Shown piece after piece: positions 14,619 through 22,875 of a stretch of DNA of 28,367 bases. Location: positions 1 to 28,367 of the forward strand of contig JAEWZY010000003.1 in the NCBI GenBank assembly GCA_023394955.1, read 5' to 3'. Position numbers and translations under genes: made by a program. Every line of letters starts with the position of its first letter. Position 1 is the first letter of the stretch. Under the pieces are notes generated by a model. The model made no database searches. It was not told the origin of the DNA and was given only the letters and a program-made list of their open reading frames with translations. The DNA is from Bacillota bacterium (GTDB lineage Bacteria; Bacillota; UBA4882; UBA8346).

Positions 14619-15606
14619 TAGTTTTGCCTCCACGATTATGCAAATTTTTTATTAAACGTTGCACGGAATTATGTTCGGCGCTGAATTGCTTGGTGAAATC
14701 AAGTAACTCCGGCGGCATTTTGTAATATTTAATTTTTTTATTACTTTTAAGCATTTTTTTAATTTTGGTCCGATGATCATCAATAATACTAGCGTCTTTA
14801 ATATCCTTTCGGTATAGTCCTTTATATTCAGCGGGTAAATTAAAGTATCCACCCGTTGATTGCCTTTTTTGTTTAATTAATATTGGGTCCGGTAGGTAAT
14901 TTACATCAGTATTTATAATGAACAGGGTCAGATTTTTTGTTTTCACATCGTTGTAATCACGCTCTCCTAAGGGAGGGTAGGATGGAAACTTTTTTCGATA
15001 ACTCGCAACGGTCAATTTAAAAAAATCGGTTCTCTCCGTTAATTTAACGGGATTGTCAAACAGCAAGGGTTGCCTTTTACTAGGGGCCACTCGACCGTAT
15101 GCGTATTGAGAGTTATTCCTAAAGAACAGTTCTTTTTGAATATAAGGATAGAGATGACGGTCTCCCAATTGGTAGCATCTCCCAACGCGCAAAATATCGT
15201 ATGAGGCTGAATTTTTTAAAATTTTTTTCAGCTCGCGAAATTTTCCGAAGGGAATTATCTCATCCATCAGTAACCGGAAACACCACTCATACCTGCAATT
15301 GAGTAAACCGGCATTTAAAGCGTGAGCAATATCGAACCATGAAAAATTTTGGGGCCATGTATAATCAATAACTTTGATCTTCGGATCGGAGAGCTTTTTT
15401 AAAAAGCCGGCGATGGATTCGCCTTTACAGGTATGTGGTCGATTCCCTTTCACAACGACCACTTCATCTGCGATCGCCAGCGCGGAGTTGAATGAGACCT
15501 GCCACGGTATATAATCATTCCATTCAAACTCATCAATTAAATAAATACAACTCACTTTAGCTTCAGACAAGATATCTTTCCCAGCTTTCTTGTTTAAGTT
15601 GGCCAA
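14611..15606 (-). CDS. GT2-like glycosyltransferase (divergent)
   Basis: The protein of about 330 residues looks like a divergent GT-A/GT2-type transferase. It opens with a beta strand (VSCIYLIDEFEWNDYIPWQ), followed by ALAIADEVVVVKGN, the usual 'deiivvD' region. Residues about 90-120 read FSWFDIAHALNAGLL then YEWCFRLLMDEIIPFG, where MDE stands in the place of the metal-binding D-x-D/DE motif. The C-terminal 120 residues are basic and helical. The annotated start is TTG 15606, directly after an in-frame stop, but it lacks an RBS. TTG 15570 or GTG 15555 (giving MSCIYLIDEF) are alternatives with family-like N-termini. It is the first gene of the minus-strand pair with the double transferase and overlaps it by eight bases. 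Confidence 0.7.
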   Translation of the reverse strand: MANLNKKAGKDILSEAKVSCIYLIDEFEWNDYIPWQVSFNSALAIADEVVVVKGNRPHTCKGESIAGFLKKLSDPKIKVIDYTWPQNFSWFDIAHALNAGLLNCRYEWCFRLLMDEIIPFGKFRELKKILKNSASYDILRVGRCYQLGDRHLYPYIQKELFFRNNSQYAYGRVAPSKRQPLLFDNPVKLTERTDFFKLTVASYRKKFPSYPPLGERDYNDVKTKNLTLFIINTDVNYLPDPILIKQKRQSTGGYFNLPAEYKGLYRKDIKDASIIDDHRTKIKKMLKSNKKIKYYKMPPELLDFTKQFSAEHNSVQRLIKNLHNRGGKTSG

Positions 15607-15875
15607 AGCGATTGGCTAGTGTTTCTCTATAATATATGATCAGCCCCTATCTCCTTGATAATGGTTTAACTCATAACATCCCTTTCCCAACATCGAAAAC
15701 ATCGAACTCTTAGCCGTGTTCAAATTTGAAACCGCAATCAGGGACGATGCCAACGGTGATGAAGGCGCATTTGGCATGAAAATATTTTTTATCGTAATAG
15801 ATGTTAAAGGCCGCTCTCAAAAGTTCTCTTGGAGGAATAGATTATTTAGCGGAGAGGATATTTGGATAATAGTAA

Positions 15876-16613
15876 ATGTTAATGAACAAGGTGGTGCCCA
15901 AGATTAAATTTCCGGATGAAATTGATACTATTTTGGGGTTGATTAACGATAAAGCCCGATCTTTACCGGCTAATGAGGCTTTAAGTTTTGTATTGGAAAT
16001 AGATAATCTGCTTTATCAGTTAATTGGGGAGCAAGCAGTAAGATATGGGAATGGGATTCATCCCAAGCACTATCATACCAATTACCACCATTTTTTTATC
16101 AGCCGGATTCCACCGGACAGCCGAGTGCTTGATGTCGGTTGCGGGAATGGACTTTTAGCTTATGAAATTGCGGCGCAAATACCATGCTCGATGGTTTATG
16201 CCATTGATATCTCGCCCCGCGCTATTAAAAAGGCCCGAGACTGGTTTCGAGCGGATAATCTGAAATTTATCCGCGGTGACGCCTTAAAAGAATTACCCTA
16301 CCAAACGATTGATGTTATAGTGCTTTCTAATGTGCTGGAACATTTAGAGAAGCGGGTTGTTTTTTTAAAAAACCTAGCCCAAAAGTACCATCCCCAAAAG
16401 TTCTTGATCCGGGTGCCACTGTTTGAACGGGATTGGAGAGTGCCTGTCAAAAAGGAATTGGGGATTGAATACCGCCTAGATCGAACCCACCGGATTGAAT
16501 ATTTTCAAGAGGAATTTTTTGAAGAAATGAAACAGGCCGGCTTAAGGATTTCTTTTTATGAAATCAAATGGGGAGAAATTTGGGCGGAAGCCGGTTTAAA
16601 CAAGAAATCTTGA
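15876..16613 (+). CDS. Class I SAM-dependent methyltransferase
   Basis: The 245-residue protein carries the Rossmann methyltransferase signature VLDVGCGNGLLAYEIA (about residues 84-99), with the second acidic strand motif YAIDISPRAI (about 110-119). IRGDALKELPY and the motif VIVLSNVLEHLE (about 148-159) follow, as in Methyltransf_11/25 enzymes. A preceding helical domain of about 80 residues contains YGNGIHPKHYHTNYHHFF. It should transfer methyl groups from S-adenosylmethionine in the cytoplasm; by position the target is a sugar or glycan precursor. The start is uncertain: ATG 15876 or 15882 both lack a clear RBS, and GTG 15891 follows an AAGGTG. The next gene (FkbM) begins within 85 bases on the same strand. 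Confidence 0.85.
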   Translation: MLMNKVVPKIKFPDEIDTILGLINDKARSLPANEALSFVLEIDNLLYQLIGEQAVRYGNGIHPKHYHTNYHHFFISRIPPDSRVLDVGCGNGLLAYEIAAQIPCSMVYAIDISPRAIKKARDWFRADNLKFIRGDALKELPYQTIDVIVLSNVLEHLEKRVVFLKNLAQKYHPQKFLIRVPLFERDWRVPVKKELGIEYRLDRTHRIEYFQEEFFEEMKQAGLRISFYEIKWGEIWAEAGLNKKS

Positions 16614-16695
16614 ACTTATTAAGCTAAGTAATGTTAATGAACGGTCATTATTGGGAATGGGCAGGTGAGTTAAGATTATCGCTAATAAATATGAA

Positions 16696-17262
16696 TTGTT
16701 ATTTAGTAGCTTACAAAAAGAAGAGATCGCTATTGATTGCGGGGCCAATGTAGGTGAGAACACCCGCAAAATGGCGAAAAACGGAGCTACGGTATATGCT
16801 TTCGAGCCTAATCCATTCGCCTTTGGGGTACTCGAGAGAAATTTTAAAAAATGGCCGAATGTAATTTGCATTAATAAAGGGATTTGGATTTCCGAAGGAA
16901 AAATGCGTTTGTACTTTCATGAAAATTCGGATCAGAATGAAATCAAGTGGTCGAGCGGTTCATCTTTGCTGGCTAATAAATGTAATGTTAACCTCAATAA
17001 GTATCTGGAGGTTGAGGTCATTAACTTTAATGAGTTTATCAGAAGTATGACTGGTCGAATTAGAGTGATTAAAATTGATATTGAGGGCGCAGAAGGCGAG
17101 ATTCTTCGCCAAATCATCGCCCAAAAGTTATACATTAAGGTTGACGCGATAATTGTCGAAACCCATGATCATAAAATTCCGGAACTGAAGGAAAGCATGG
17201 CGGAAATACGCCGCGAAATCGCCAATCGGAACATCGAAAATATTCATCTTGATTGGATCTGA
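16696..17262 (+). CDS. FkbM-family methyltransferase (N-terminus uncertain)
   Basis: The 188-residue frame starts directly at the FkbM-type fold: EIAIDCGANVGENTRKM (SAM loop, about residues 10-26), VYAFEPNPFAFGVLERNF, then VIKIDIEGAEGEIL, the family hallmark, and VDAIIVETHDH near the C-terminus. FkbM enzymes O-methylate sugars and polyketides. The start is a problem. TTG 16696 has no RBS, and the same frame is closed upstream at 16666. A neighbouring frame from ATG 16637 reads MNGHYWEWAGELRLSL and could be the real N-terminus, joined by a frameshift near 16675-16690. This would restore a normal FkbM lead-in. It is either a decayed start, a sequence error, or use of a rare codon. The gene follows the class I methyltransferase by about 80 bases. 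Confidence 0.75.
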   Translation: MLFSSLQKEEIAIDCGANVGENTRKMAKNGATVYAFEPNPFAFGVLERNFKKWPNVICINKGIWISEGKMRLYFHENSDQNEIKWSSGSSLLANKCNVNLNKYLEVEVINFNEFIRSMTGRIRVIKIDIEGAEGEILRQIIAQKLYIKVDAIIVETHDHKIPELKESMAEIRREIANRNIENIHLDWI

Positions 17263-17358
17263 GCAAAGCCCCTCGCCTTTCCGCGTATGGTTGTGAAAAT
17301 ATGCCGGTTTTTATGATGAAGATGTCTTAAGACTCGGCGTTAAAATGGAGCGGATCAC

Positions 17359-18270
17359 ATGAAAATCCTAATAACCGGCGGAGCGGGATTCATCGGAAGC
17401 CATCTGGCGGAGGAGTTAGTTAGACTCGGCGCTCAAGTAATCATCTATGATAATTTACGAACCGGAAACATCGACAATTTAACGAACCTTCCCGTAACAT
17501 TAGCTCAAGAAGATATTTCAAATTATCGGCTGCTCTGCGAAGCAATGCGAGGTTGCGAAGTAGTCTTTCACTTGGTAGCCCTTACAAGCGTAGTTGAGTC
17601 CCTGGAGAATATTGAAGAATATATTACAGTTAATTTACACGGCACAATTAATGTTTTAAAGTCCGCCGTTGAAAATAAAGTAAAAAAAGTGATTTACGCC
17701 TCTTCGGCGGCGGTTTACGGCGAATCACCTCAACTGCCGAAGACGGAAACAATGCCGTTGAATCCCAATTCGCCATATGCCATTACCAAGCTGGATAGCG
17801 AATTTTTCTGCGGTTTTTTTAATGAATACCGAAAACTACCTACGATTTGCGGTCGATTTTTTAATGTTTTTGGGGAAAGACAAACCTTGGATTCATCATA
17901 TGCCGCCGCGATTCCGATTTTCATCTCAAATTGTCTCAAGGATGAGCCGGTTTTGATTTACGGTGATGGCAACCAGACACGAGATTTTATTTATGTGAAA
18001 GACTTGGTCAAAGCCTTTATTTTATTAATGGAGAAAGGCGCCGGGATCTATAATGTCGGATATGGCAAGGCCGTGACCATAAGTAATCTAGTAAAAACGA
18101 TCAAAAATTATTTAAATTCCCATTCCGAGATTCGTTATGTTCCCGAAAGGCCGGGCGAAATCAAAGATTCCTATGCTTCGATCGACAAGTTGGTCTCATT
18201 GGGATTTAGGCCGGAATTTTCGTTGGAGAAGGGCTTGAGCAAGACTATTGAATATTATAAAAAGCATTAG
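17359..18270 (+). CDS. NAD-dependent sugar epimerase, GalE-like
   Basis: This 303-residue extended short-chain dehydrogenase has the nucleotide-binding GGAGFIGSH (residues 7-15), VFHLVALTSV, ASSAAVYGES, and the catalytic pair Tyr140/Lys144 in SPYAITKLDSE. GRFFNVFGERQ and DFIYVKDLVKA complete the UDP-sugar 4-epimerase pattern. UDP-glucose/UDP-galactose interconversion is the simplest assignment, giving UDP-Gal for the mutase encoded at 23977-25089. Related specificities (UDP-GlcNAc, dTDP-sugars) cannot be excluded from motifs. GGAG lies eight bases upstream of ATG 17359. The length is slightly below GalE of enterobacteria and typical of the clostridial/archaeal-like group. It is followed by the GT4 gene after about 75 bases, probably in one transcript. 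Confidence 0.82.
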   Translation: MKILITGGAGFIGSHLAEELVRLGAQVIIYDNLRTGNIDNLTNLPVTLAQEDISNYRLLCEAMRGCEVVFHLVALTSVVESLENIEEYITVNLHGTINVLKSAVENKVKKVIYASSAAVYGESPQLPKTETMPLNPNSPYAITKLDSEFFCGFFNEYRKLPTICGRFFNVFGERQTLDSSYAAAIPIFISNCLKDEPVLIYGDGNQTRDFIYVKDLVKAFILLMEKGAGIYNVGYGKAVTISNLVKTIKNYLNSHSEIRYVPERPGEIKDSYASIDKLVSLGFRPEFSLEKGLSKTIEYYKKH

Positions 18271-18344
18271 GTCCTTCTTGGTAAATTAAAGAACTTTCCC
18301 GAACGAGATATCAGAATTTTCATTGATTACAGGGAGAGCTAGTG

Positions 18345-19370
18345 ATGGAAAAAAATCCGATTTTTATTCCCTTTAGTCACCATACAAACATCGGTGGCCC
18401 GGGGACTTTTATGAGAAACTTAAAAACTTATTTGAACACCAAAGGTTTTTCGTACCTTGATAACCCGAAAAAAGCCCGGGTGATTTTTTTCCCGATTAAA
18501 TATGATCTTGCTGAGCTTAAACGTATTAAAAAAAATAATGGAAAAGTGATTCAAAGGTTGGACGGCATTTATTATCCGGCTAAACATCAGGATCAATATT
18601 TGGAACTAAACAAAGCCATCCGGGAGATTTATTTGACTTATGCCGATTTCGTGATTTTTCAAAGCAACTATAGTAAAAAACAGTGTTTTGCCATGTTTGG
18701 GGAGATTAAATCCGATAAGTACAAGGTGATCATTAACGGAGTAGATCATAAAATTTTTTATCCCAACATTACTACAGGCAATATTAAAGAACCTCTAAAA
18801 CTCATAACTACCGGTAATTTTCGGAATATCGACATGTTGGAACCAGTGATTGAAGCCTTGGATCGATTGCAAGCAAAGATGAAACTCAAGTTCATCTTGA
18901 CAGTGATCGGGCCCATTAGGAATGAAACGCTAAACCGGTTGTTAAACCGTTCTTATATTCATCATATCGGCGCTGCCAGTTTAAACCGGATTGCCGAAAG
19001 ACTGCGGGACAGTCATCTTTTTTTATATTCTCATCTTAATCCGCCATGTCCCAACTCAGTTTTGGAGGCCATCGCCAGTGGTTTACCGGTAGTGGGCTTC
19101 AAAAGCGGCGCTTTGAAGGAATTATCTTTTTTTGCTGAAGGTTTATTGGCCGACGTATCCTCCGATTTGTTTCAAAAGTACGAATCTTTTGATCCTCAAA
19201 AACTATTGGCTAAAATCATATTCGCGATTGAAAACTATTCAAAATACCGGCAAATTTTTTTAGACCATAGTCGTTTGTATTCTTTCAAATCTTGCGGTAA
19301 GGAGTATTTAAAAGTGTTTGAAAAATTTTTAATGAAACGGGATAAAGTTGAAAATAGCAAGAGAAGGTAG
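18345..19370 (+). CDS. GT4-type glycosyltransferase
   Basis: The 341-residue GT-B enzyme opens with IFIPFSHHTNIGGPGTFM, the N-terminal acceptor-side loop. It then has VIQRLDGIYY, VIFQSNYSKKQCF, and VIINGVDHKIFYP, which are usual in GT4 proteins acting on polysaccharide. The C-terminal donor site is PCPNSVLEAIASGLPVVGF with the E-x7-E-like element. It shares RLDG, QSNY and the PCxNxxLEAxAxGLP pattern with the second module of the double transferase at 12621-14618, so the two may be paralogues. ATG 18345 follows an AGGGAG at good distance; the GTG one codon earlier is less likely. The next gene starts seven bases after its stop, indicating an operon. Confidence 0.85.
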   Translation: MEKNPIFIPFSHHTNIGGPGTFMRNLKTYLNTKGFSYLDNPKKARVIFFPIKYDLAELKRIKKNNGKVIQRLDGIYYPAKHQDQYLELNKAIREIYLTYADFVIFQSNYSKKQCFAMFGEIKSDKYKVIINGVDHKIFYPNITTGNIKEPLKLITTGNFRNIDMLEPVIEALDRLQAKMKLKFILTVIGPIRNETLNRLLNRSYIHHIGAASLNRIAERLRDSHLFLYSHLNPPCPNSVLEAIASGLPVVGFKSGALKELSFFAEGLLADVSSDLFQKYESFDPQKLLAKIIFAIENYSKYRQIFLDHSRLYSFKSCGKEYLKVFEKFLMKRDKVENSKRR

Positions 19371-19376
19371 AATGTT

Positions 19377-20303
19377 TTGAGAAACCCGGCCAACCCAAAA
19401 GTAACAGTTTTAATGGCTGTTTATAACGGTTCAACGTTTTTGCCACAGGCCATCAACAGTATTTTGGAACAAACCTTTACCGATTATGAGTTCTTAATCA
19501 TTAACGACGCTTCAACCGACGATTCGGGAAGAATCATCGCTTCCTATCCCGACCCCAGGATTAAAGTAATTATTAACCGGACCAATTTGGGCTTGACCAA
19601 ATCCCTCAATATTGGACTCAAACACGCTAAAGGCAGCTTCATCGCTAGAATGGACGCCGATGATCTGAGCCATCCGCAACGCCTTGCAAAGCAAGTTGCT
19701 TTAATTGAAAACGAGAGCGTTTGTGGATTAGTCACTTGCGGGATGGAGGTGATCGATGCAAAGGGAACGGTTACTTCCGTTAAAAAACCCGGTTACATCC
19801 CGGAAAAAATTTATTCTGAGTTACAGTTTCGAAATTGCATTCCTCACTCTTCAGTTCTTTTCAAAAAAAACCTGGTTCTAAATTTGGGCGGCTATAACCG
19901 GAAGTTCAGGTATGCTCAGGATTACGCCCTTTGGATGAAATTGTCCCCCATCGCCAAGGTCAATTCAATAAACGAATATTTGATCAAGTGGAGAAATACA
20001 AAGACCAATATCAGTAATTTAAAAAAAAGAGAGCAACAAGAAACTGTTAAAAAAATAGTAACCGCTAATATCCGGGAATTGACCGGGAGGACGTATCCCT
20101 ATGAGTATATAAGGTTTTTAGGAGGATATACGTATCATTTGAAAGATATACCCAAACGTGAGTACCCAAGATTGATCCGGATGATGCAGGAAATTATCAA
20201 GGGAATGCTCCGGAAAGCGCCCCGGTTTTTGGATCGGTCCATGCTAAAGTTGGCGCTCAATGAGAGAATGCACTTAATTGGAAGGAAATTAGCTATAAAA
20301 TGA
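19377..20303 (+). CDS. GT2-family glycosyltransferase
   Basis: The 308-residue protein is a typical GT2 GT-A transferase. KVTVLMAVYNGSTFLPQAIN opens the fold, EFLIINDASTDDSG binds nucleotide, and ARMDADDLSHP contains the D-x-D metal site. LRFRNCIPHSSVLF-like residues and AQDYALWMKLS supply the acceptor side and the catalytic base region (QDY). The last 90 residues are basic and may touch the membrane. The start is TTG 19377, since the nearby ATG 19372 is in another frame and closes at once; GAAGGT lies about ten bases upstream. It sits seven bases after the GT4 gene. The sugar used is unknown. Confidence 0.87.
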   Translation: MRNPANPKVTVLMAVYNGSTFLPQAINSILEQTFTDYEFLIINDASTDDSGRIIASYPDPRIKVIINRTNLGLTKSLNIGLKHAKGSFIARMDADDLSHPQRLAKQVALIENESVCGLVTCGMEVIDAKGTVTSVKKPGYIPEKIYSELQFRNCIPHSSVLFKKNLVLNLGGYNRKFRYAQDYALWMKLSPIAKVNSINEYLIKWRNTKTNISNLKKREQQETVKKIVTANIRELTGRTYPYEYIRFLGGYTYHLKDIPKREYPRLIRMMQEIIKGMLRKAPRFLDRSMLKLALNERMHLIGRKLAIK

Positions 20304-20321
20304 AACTAAAATGGGTAGATT

Positions 20322-21131
20322 TTAATTTTCCCGTTTGACGCTTTTGGCTTGGAGTCCGGTCATTCTTTTGTTTCCGGATTTGTCTTTTGAAAATATAGGC
20401 TCATATTCATTACCCCATTGTTTTAAGGTGTTTCGGACATACCACTCCTTAGTGGCGATGATAGCCTCCCGATTGGAGGTTAAATTTCGGCCGTGCATCC
20501 GGTAATAATATAGCATTTTGTCAATCCAATGAAAGCTGAACTTAGCGGCTAATTTCAATAACATTCGTTTATCTTCGCTGTAACGGCCTTCCATAGGCCC
20601 TCCGACGGGCCAACCACCGACCTCCTTTATGCGGTCCGTTCGATAAAAGCGTGGAATTACAGTATTGCCGGAGAGTAAAAAGTCGTAACGATCTTTGTAA
20701 GGCCGTCCTTTTCGCAAAATTTTCTTAATGGTCTTACCGTGTTTGTCTTGATAGACGAAGGTGTAATTACCATGAAAAACCGCCACATCTTTCGGGTGTT
20801 TTGCAGCTTCATTCACCATTATATTTAAGGCATCCGGAGCTAGCCAATCATCAGCATCCAGTTGCAAAAGAAAAGGAGTACCGACTAAAGCTAGGCCTAA
20901 ATTTAGAGATTTTGCTTGGCCCAAGTTTTTTGAGATTCGGACTTTAGTGACCCGCTTATCTTTTAAAGACTCTTCAATCAAGCGATGGCTTTTATCCGTC
21001 GAACCATCATCCACTAAAATGAGGTTCCAATCTCGATAGCTTTGTTTAAAAACACTGGCCACGGCTTTAACCAGATATTTGCCGGGATTGTAAAAAGGAA
21101 TCAAGATCGTAACCTTATCAGCCATTGCCAA
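20322..21131 (-). CDS. GT2-family glycosyltransferase
   Basis: The protein of 267-269 residues is a complete GT2 transferase on the minus strand. VTILIPFYNPGKYLVKAV and LILVDDGSTDKSH are the nucleotide-binding part, and LLQLDADDWLAPDAL the D-x-D site. GRYSEDKRMLLKLA carries the ED motif of the catalytic base. It ends in a short basic tail. AGGAAGG lies five bases before a TTG at 21131 and eleven before ATG 21125; both starts are possible. It converges with the preceding plus-strand GT2 gene, leaving 18 bases between the two stop codons, with no terminator visible there. Confidence 0.87.
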   Translation of the reverse strand: MAMADKVTILIPFYNPGKYLVKAVASVFKQSYRDWNLILVDDGSTDKSHRLIEESLKDKRVTKVRISKNLGQAKSLNLGLALVGTPFLLQLDADDWLAPDALNIMVNEAAKHPKDVAVFHGNYTFVYQDKHGKTIKKILRKGRPYKDRYDFLLSGNTVIPRFYRTDRIKEVGGWPVGGPMEGRYSEDKRMLLKLAAKFSFHWIDKMLYYYRMHGRNLTSNREAIIATKEWYVRNTLKQWGNEYEPIFSKDKSGNKRMTGLQAKSVKREN

Positions 21132-21287
21132 TAAATCCTTCCTAATACTGATTGCCGGTATCCAGTCCTATCTTAAACAGAACCCGGCTTTGTGATAATC
21201 TATCATATGCAAAACAGATTATAGTATTTATGTGCCAACTGGATAATTCTAAACTGATTTTGGCTTTAATGATTTTATCATAAAATT

Positions 21288-21324
21288 CCCCCAACACCTT
21301 CGTGATGAACCGATGGGGTTTTTT
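21288..21324 (+). terminator. Weak terminator-like element
   Basis: A CCCC-rich arm (21289-) can pair with GATGGGG (about 21312-21318) with one mismatch, followed by TTTTTT. The loop is long, so confidence is modest. Confidence 0.35.
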
Positions 21325-21394
21325 CTTTCGCTAACATTTAAAATGTCAATAATATCCGTTTTCACTTCAATTTAGATCGGCTGTAGTTTGAAAC

Positions 21395-21424
21395 AAAAGT
21401 TGTCTTTCGCGAGACAATTTTATT
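21395..21424 (+). terminator. Hairpin with T-rich tail upstream of ugd
   Basis: AAAAGTTGTCT (21395-21405) and AGACAATTTT (21412-21421) pair around a TTCGCG loop. Lying about 100 bases before ugd and upstream of its candidate promoter, it would insulate the ugd operon. Confidence 0.45.
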
Positions 21425-21469
21425 GCTTTAAGCATTGATTTATTTCACTTAAGTCCTAGAAAATTACGA

Positions 21470-21497
21470 TTGTAAAAATCATAAGATATATTACTAT
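21470..21497 (+). promoter_or_regulatory. Candidate sigma-A promoter of ugd
   Basis: TTGTAA (21470-21475) and TACTAT (21492-21497) are 16 bases apart, and the start codon is about 29 bases downstream. Each box is four to five of six from consensus. Confidence 0.35.
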
Positions 21498-21525
21498 TTT
21501 ACGGGATTTAGCTGGAGGAGATGTA

Positions 21526-22875
21526 ATGTTTATTACAGTTATCGGTTGTGGATATGTCGGTTTGGTAACTGCCGCCGGCTTGGCTGATTTTGGGCATCTA
21601 GTGACCGCGGTGGATATCGCGCGTGAAAAGATCGATTTATTAAATAATGGCCGGCTTCCGATCTTTGAAGAAGGACTTGAAACGGTTGTAAGATCAGGCC
21701 TAAAGGAACGGCGGCTCCGATTTACGGATAATCTTCAGGAGAGTCTCGAAAAAGCGCAAGTGATCTTTATTGCGGTAGGCACCCCATCCCGGGCGGACGG
21801 CTCCGCCGATTTAAGCCAAGTGGAAGCCGTGGCTAAAGAGATCGCCAATTATAGCGGGGATTATAAAGTAATCGTCAATAAATCGACGGTCCCGGTGGGA
21901 ACCGGGAGATGGCTGCAAGAGATGATCCAAGGCGATTCCAAATTAATTTCCGATTTTGATGTAGTGAGCAATCCGGAATTCTTGCGCGAAGGGACCGCCC
22001 TTAAAGACTTTCTCGAGCCGGAACGGGTCGTCATCGGGACCCAATCCTTAAGAGCCGAAACAGTGATGAGAGAGGTATATCACAAGCTCAATCAAGATCA
22101 GGTCCCTTTTATTTTTACCAATTTAGAAACTGCTGAATTGATCAAATATGCTTCCAATGCCTTTTTAGCGACTAAGATTGCCTATATTAATGAAATTGCC
22201 CGGCTTTGCGAGCAGGTGAACGCGGATGTAACGATTGTCGCCAAAGGGATGGGGTTGGATAGCCGGATTGGGTCGAAATTCCTCAATGTCGGCCCGGGTT
22301 ACGGCGGTTCTTGCTTTCCGAAAGACACTAAAGCGCTAGTGGAAATCGCCCGTCCCGCCGGTGAACGGTTATCAATCGTTGAGGCGGTAGTCGCTTCCAA
22401 TGAAGCCCAAAAGGAGTTAATGTTCCAAAAGATCAAAGGGGTTGTCGGTGAACTTAATGGAAAGACCTTAGCCGTTTTAGGATTGGCCTTTAAGGCCGAT
22501 ACGGACGACATCCGGGAATCGCCGGCGCTTCCAATTATTCGGCAGTTATTAAAAGCTAAGGCAATAGTAAAGGCGCACGATCCCAAAGCGCTCAAAGAAG
22601 CCCGAAAAATTTTCGGCGAATCAGTTAAATATTGTGAAGATATTTATGAGACAGTAAAAGAAACCGACGCTATTATTATAATCACGGAGTGGGATAGCTA
22701 TCGAAAGCTGGATTTTTCGAAGGCAAGTAAATTAATGAAAACTCCAATTTTAATTGATCTAAGGAATATTTACCAACCCGAGGATCTCCAAAGGGCGGGT
22801 TTTAGATATGAAGGCGTCGGAAAGGGGATCAAAAGGGATCATCCTTGCAATACTGAAAGAAGGAGCCGAGTATGA
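21526..22875 (+). CDS. ugd: UDP-glucose 6-dehydrogenase
   Basis: This 449-residue protein oxidises UDP-glucose to UDP-glucuronate with two NAD. The N-terminal Rossmann domain has VIGCGYVGLVTA (residues 5-16) and AVDIAREKI. The central part has IAVGTPSRADGSADLS, NKSTVPVGTG, and NPEFLREGTAL, and the active site is GYGGSCFPKD with the catalytic Cys at 263. The C-terminal domain starts with VLGLAFKADTDDIRESPA. Length and motif order are as in TuaD and Ugd proteins. GGAGGAG stands six bases upstream of ATG 21526. Its stop overlaps the start of the next gene by four bases (ATGA), so the dehydrogenase and the UDP-glucuronate epimerase are translationally coupled, a common arrangement for making UDP-GalA. 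Confidence 0.95.
   Translation: MFITVIGCGYVGLVTAAGLADFGHLVTAVDIAREKIDLLNNGRLPIFEEGLETVVRSGLKERRLRFTDNLQESLEKAQVIFIAVGTPSRADGSADLSQVEAVAKEIANYSGDYKVIVNKSTVPVGTGRWLQEMIQGDSKLISDFDVVSNPEFLREGTALKDFLEPERVVIGTQSLRAETVMREVYHKLNQDQVPFIFTNLETAELIKYASNAFLATKIAYINEIARLCEQVNADVTIVAKGMGLDSRIGSKFLNVGPGYGGSCFPKDTKALVEIARPAGERLSIVEAVVASNEAQKELMFQKIKGVVGELNGKTLAVLGLAFKADTDDIRESPALPIIRQLLKAKAIVKAHDPKALKEARKIFGESVKYCEDIYETVKETDAIIIITEWDSYRKLDFSKASKLMKTPILIDLRNIYQPEDLQRAGFRYEGVGKGIKRDHPCNTERRSRV

Larger units (their letters stand above)
21132..21525. other. Divergent regulatory region before ugd
   Basis: No gene is seen. The stretch holds a terminator-like element with a six-T run (21288-21324), a hairpin with T-rich tail (21395-21424), and a candidate promoter for ugd (21470-21497). 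It separates the minus-strand GT2 gene from the ugd operon. Confidence 0.5.

Noticed and set aside
15716..15907. Plus-strand open frame of 63 codons before the class I methyltransferase
   Set aside because: It begins with GTG without an RBS, has no family pattern, and overlaps the start of the methyltransferase. It is more likely chance coding in a divergent intergenic region.
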